Positions 63,012-64,000 of a stretch of DNA of 64,000 nt are shown piece by piece; position 1 is the stretch's first letter; every line of letters begins with the position of its first letter. A model generated the notes under the pieces. That model had not been told where the DNA came from. It was given only the letters and a program-made list of their open reading frames with translations, and made no database searches. The stretch covers positions 23,470,629 to 23,534,628 of the forward strand of contig CM073592.1 of NCBI GenBank assembly GCA_037074705.1, read 5' to 3'. This stretch comes from Zhengitettix transpicula (Eukaryota; Arthropoda; Insecta; Orthoptera; Tetrigidae). The position numbers and the translations under genes were made by a program.

Positions 63012-63455
63012 CCAAATATTAAGACAAGGAAGTCTGCGAGAGAATTTTCTCGCAGGTGAACCTTCCCAAAGAGACCTTGGACATACGGTAAGAGTTGTCC
63101 GCTATTCGTATTGGAATAGTCGGCCAGCTGCCTCCTAAACTGGTCGAGGCACGGAGAAGGGAATGCTGCGTCCTCACAGCAAACCCCTCTCCCGCTATCG
63201 GAAGGGCGTGAGACAAGCACACAATGCCCGACCTACCCGATGCAGGTTTTCCTAGGGTTTTCCCTGCATTTCTTTGGCGAATGCCGGGTAGGATCCTTAA
63301 AATATAGCCCGGGGGCCCTAGTTAACCCTTGGCTACCTTCTTCTACCCTTTCGCATCCCCCCTTTAAAATCCCTTCCTTTGCTATTAAAGGGGATTTGCC
63401 CAACGTGGATTACCCTCATGTAGCCTGTTGTCCTAAAAAAAAAACCAAATATTAA
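63012..63455 (+). mobile_element. SINE-like element, internally shortened, with 11-bp target-site duplication
   Basis: The duplication ccaaatattaa flanks the copy (63012-63022 and 63445-63455). The same 5' hairpin (ctgcgagagaattttctcgcag) and 3' end as the copy at 33172 are present. It lacks about 90-110 bp between the 5' hairpin and ccttgg.catacgg, so it is either a shorter subfamily or a deletion. Confidence 0.85.
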
Positions 63456-64000
63456 ACAAACACACGACTTCCTGAAGCAATCACATTTCTTGGTTCTGGA
63501 AGGATCGACCAAAAGTGGTCGAGATTATCGATATTTTTACATGCAGCGAAGGGGCTGTGAAGAGAGCAGAGAGACATTCCTCGACGAACCGTCTCCTCAG
63601 ACGGACGTAAACTCCGAAAGGTGCCTGATAAACCAGAGGACTCGTAGAGAACGAGGGTGCTACATGACCAGAGATACACGCAAGGTAACTGCCAAGTGTC
63701 TCAATCCTTGACGCGCCTAGGAAGTGTTACCGTAGTCCATGGTTATACTTGAGATTAAGGGATTCGATTGTTCGGCCAGGCTAGCTGAATATGTATAATT
63801 TGTATATTTTTATGAAAATATTTGTTTATGTTCAATTTTATTATTAATAAATCCTTAAAACTGTCCCTTTATTTTATCATATATATATATATATATATAT
63901 GATTTGAGTAAGAGCCGCTGGTGCTGACATTGTGCTGACTGCGGTGAAATGTGAGCCAAGCTGCGAGTGGCGACGAAGCAGTTATGGTAATGCGTTCACT
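63456..64000. other. Right edge, unassigned
   Basis: A moderately GC-rich stretch (63480-63720) is open on both strands and contains an isolated donor-like caaggtaact at about 63682. No product recognised. The last 100 bases follow an AT run and look repeat-derived. Confidence 0.35.
63879..63900. repeat. (AT)n microsatellite
   Basis: Short AT run near the right edge. Confidence 0.9.

Overview
This window looks like a gene-poor, AT-rich piece of a large insect nuclear genome. The evidence is two intron-containing genes with GT-AG (once GC-AG) splice sites, long introns, many degenerate retroelements, and a spätzle-family gene, which is an arthropod signature. The recurrent poly-A-tailed SINE and the very large intron suggest a big-genome polyneopteran such as a cockroach, termite or stick insect. 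That placement is inference. No prokaryotic operon, CRISPR array or intact transposase or reverse transcriptase gene was recognised.

Gene 1 (+ strand, 27087-50951) can be assembled from five exons into a complete 253-residue secreted spätzle-like cystine-knot ligand, most likely spz6. Exon 1 encodes only ten residues of the signal peptide. It is separated from exon 2 by an intron of about 19.3 kb. Exon phases 0, 2, 2, 2 agree at every junction. Gene 2 (- strand, 57261-53626) is a complete seven-exon, 384-residue VAT-1-like quinone oxidoreductase of the MDR superfamily. One of its introns is 76 bp long and is best explained as GC-AG. The two genes are convergent, with 2.7 kb between their stop codons.

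The rest is non-coding and repeat-derived. Bases 1-27000 hold no recognisable gene. There are six copies of one poly-A-tailed SINE-like element of up to about 530 bp. Two have clear 11-12 bp target-site duplications, and one ends 43 bp before spz exon 2. Two tRNA-like SINE heads, one dead LINE reverse-transcriptase tail, several microsatellites and a 24-bp minisatellite are also present.

The least expected structure is a recurrent motif, CTGANGA, then 16-19 nt, then GAAAC. It resembles the conserved core of hammerhead ribozymes. It occurs repeatedly between 2 and 46 kb, and several copies sit in the arms of inverted-repeat units (17.4-19.0, 21.06-21.32, 41.0-41.5 and 44.7-45.5 kb) with the motif pointing outward in both arms. 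This may be a non-autonomous Penelope-like or similar retroelement family. Most copies look decayed, and no ribozyme activity can be claimed from sequence alone.
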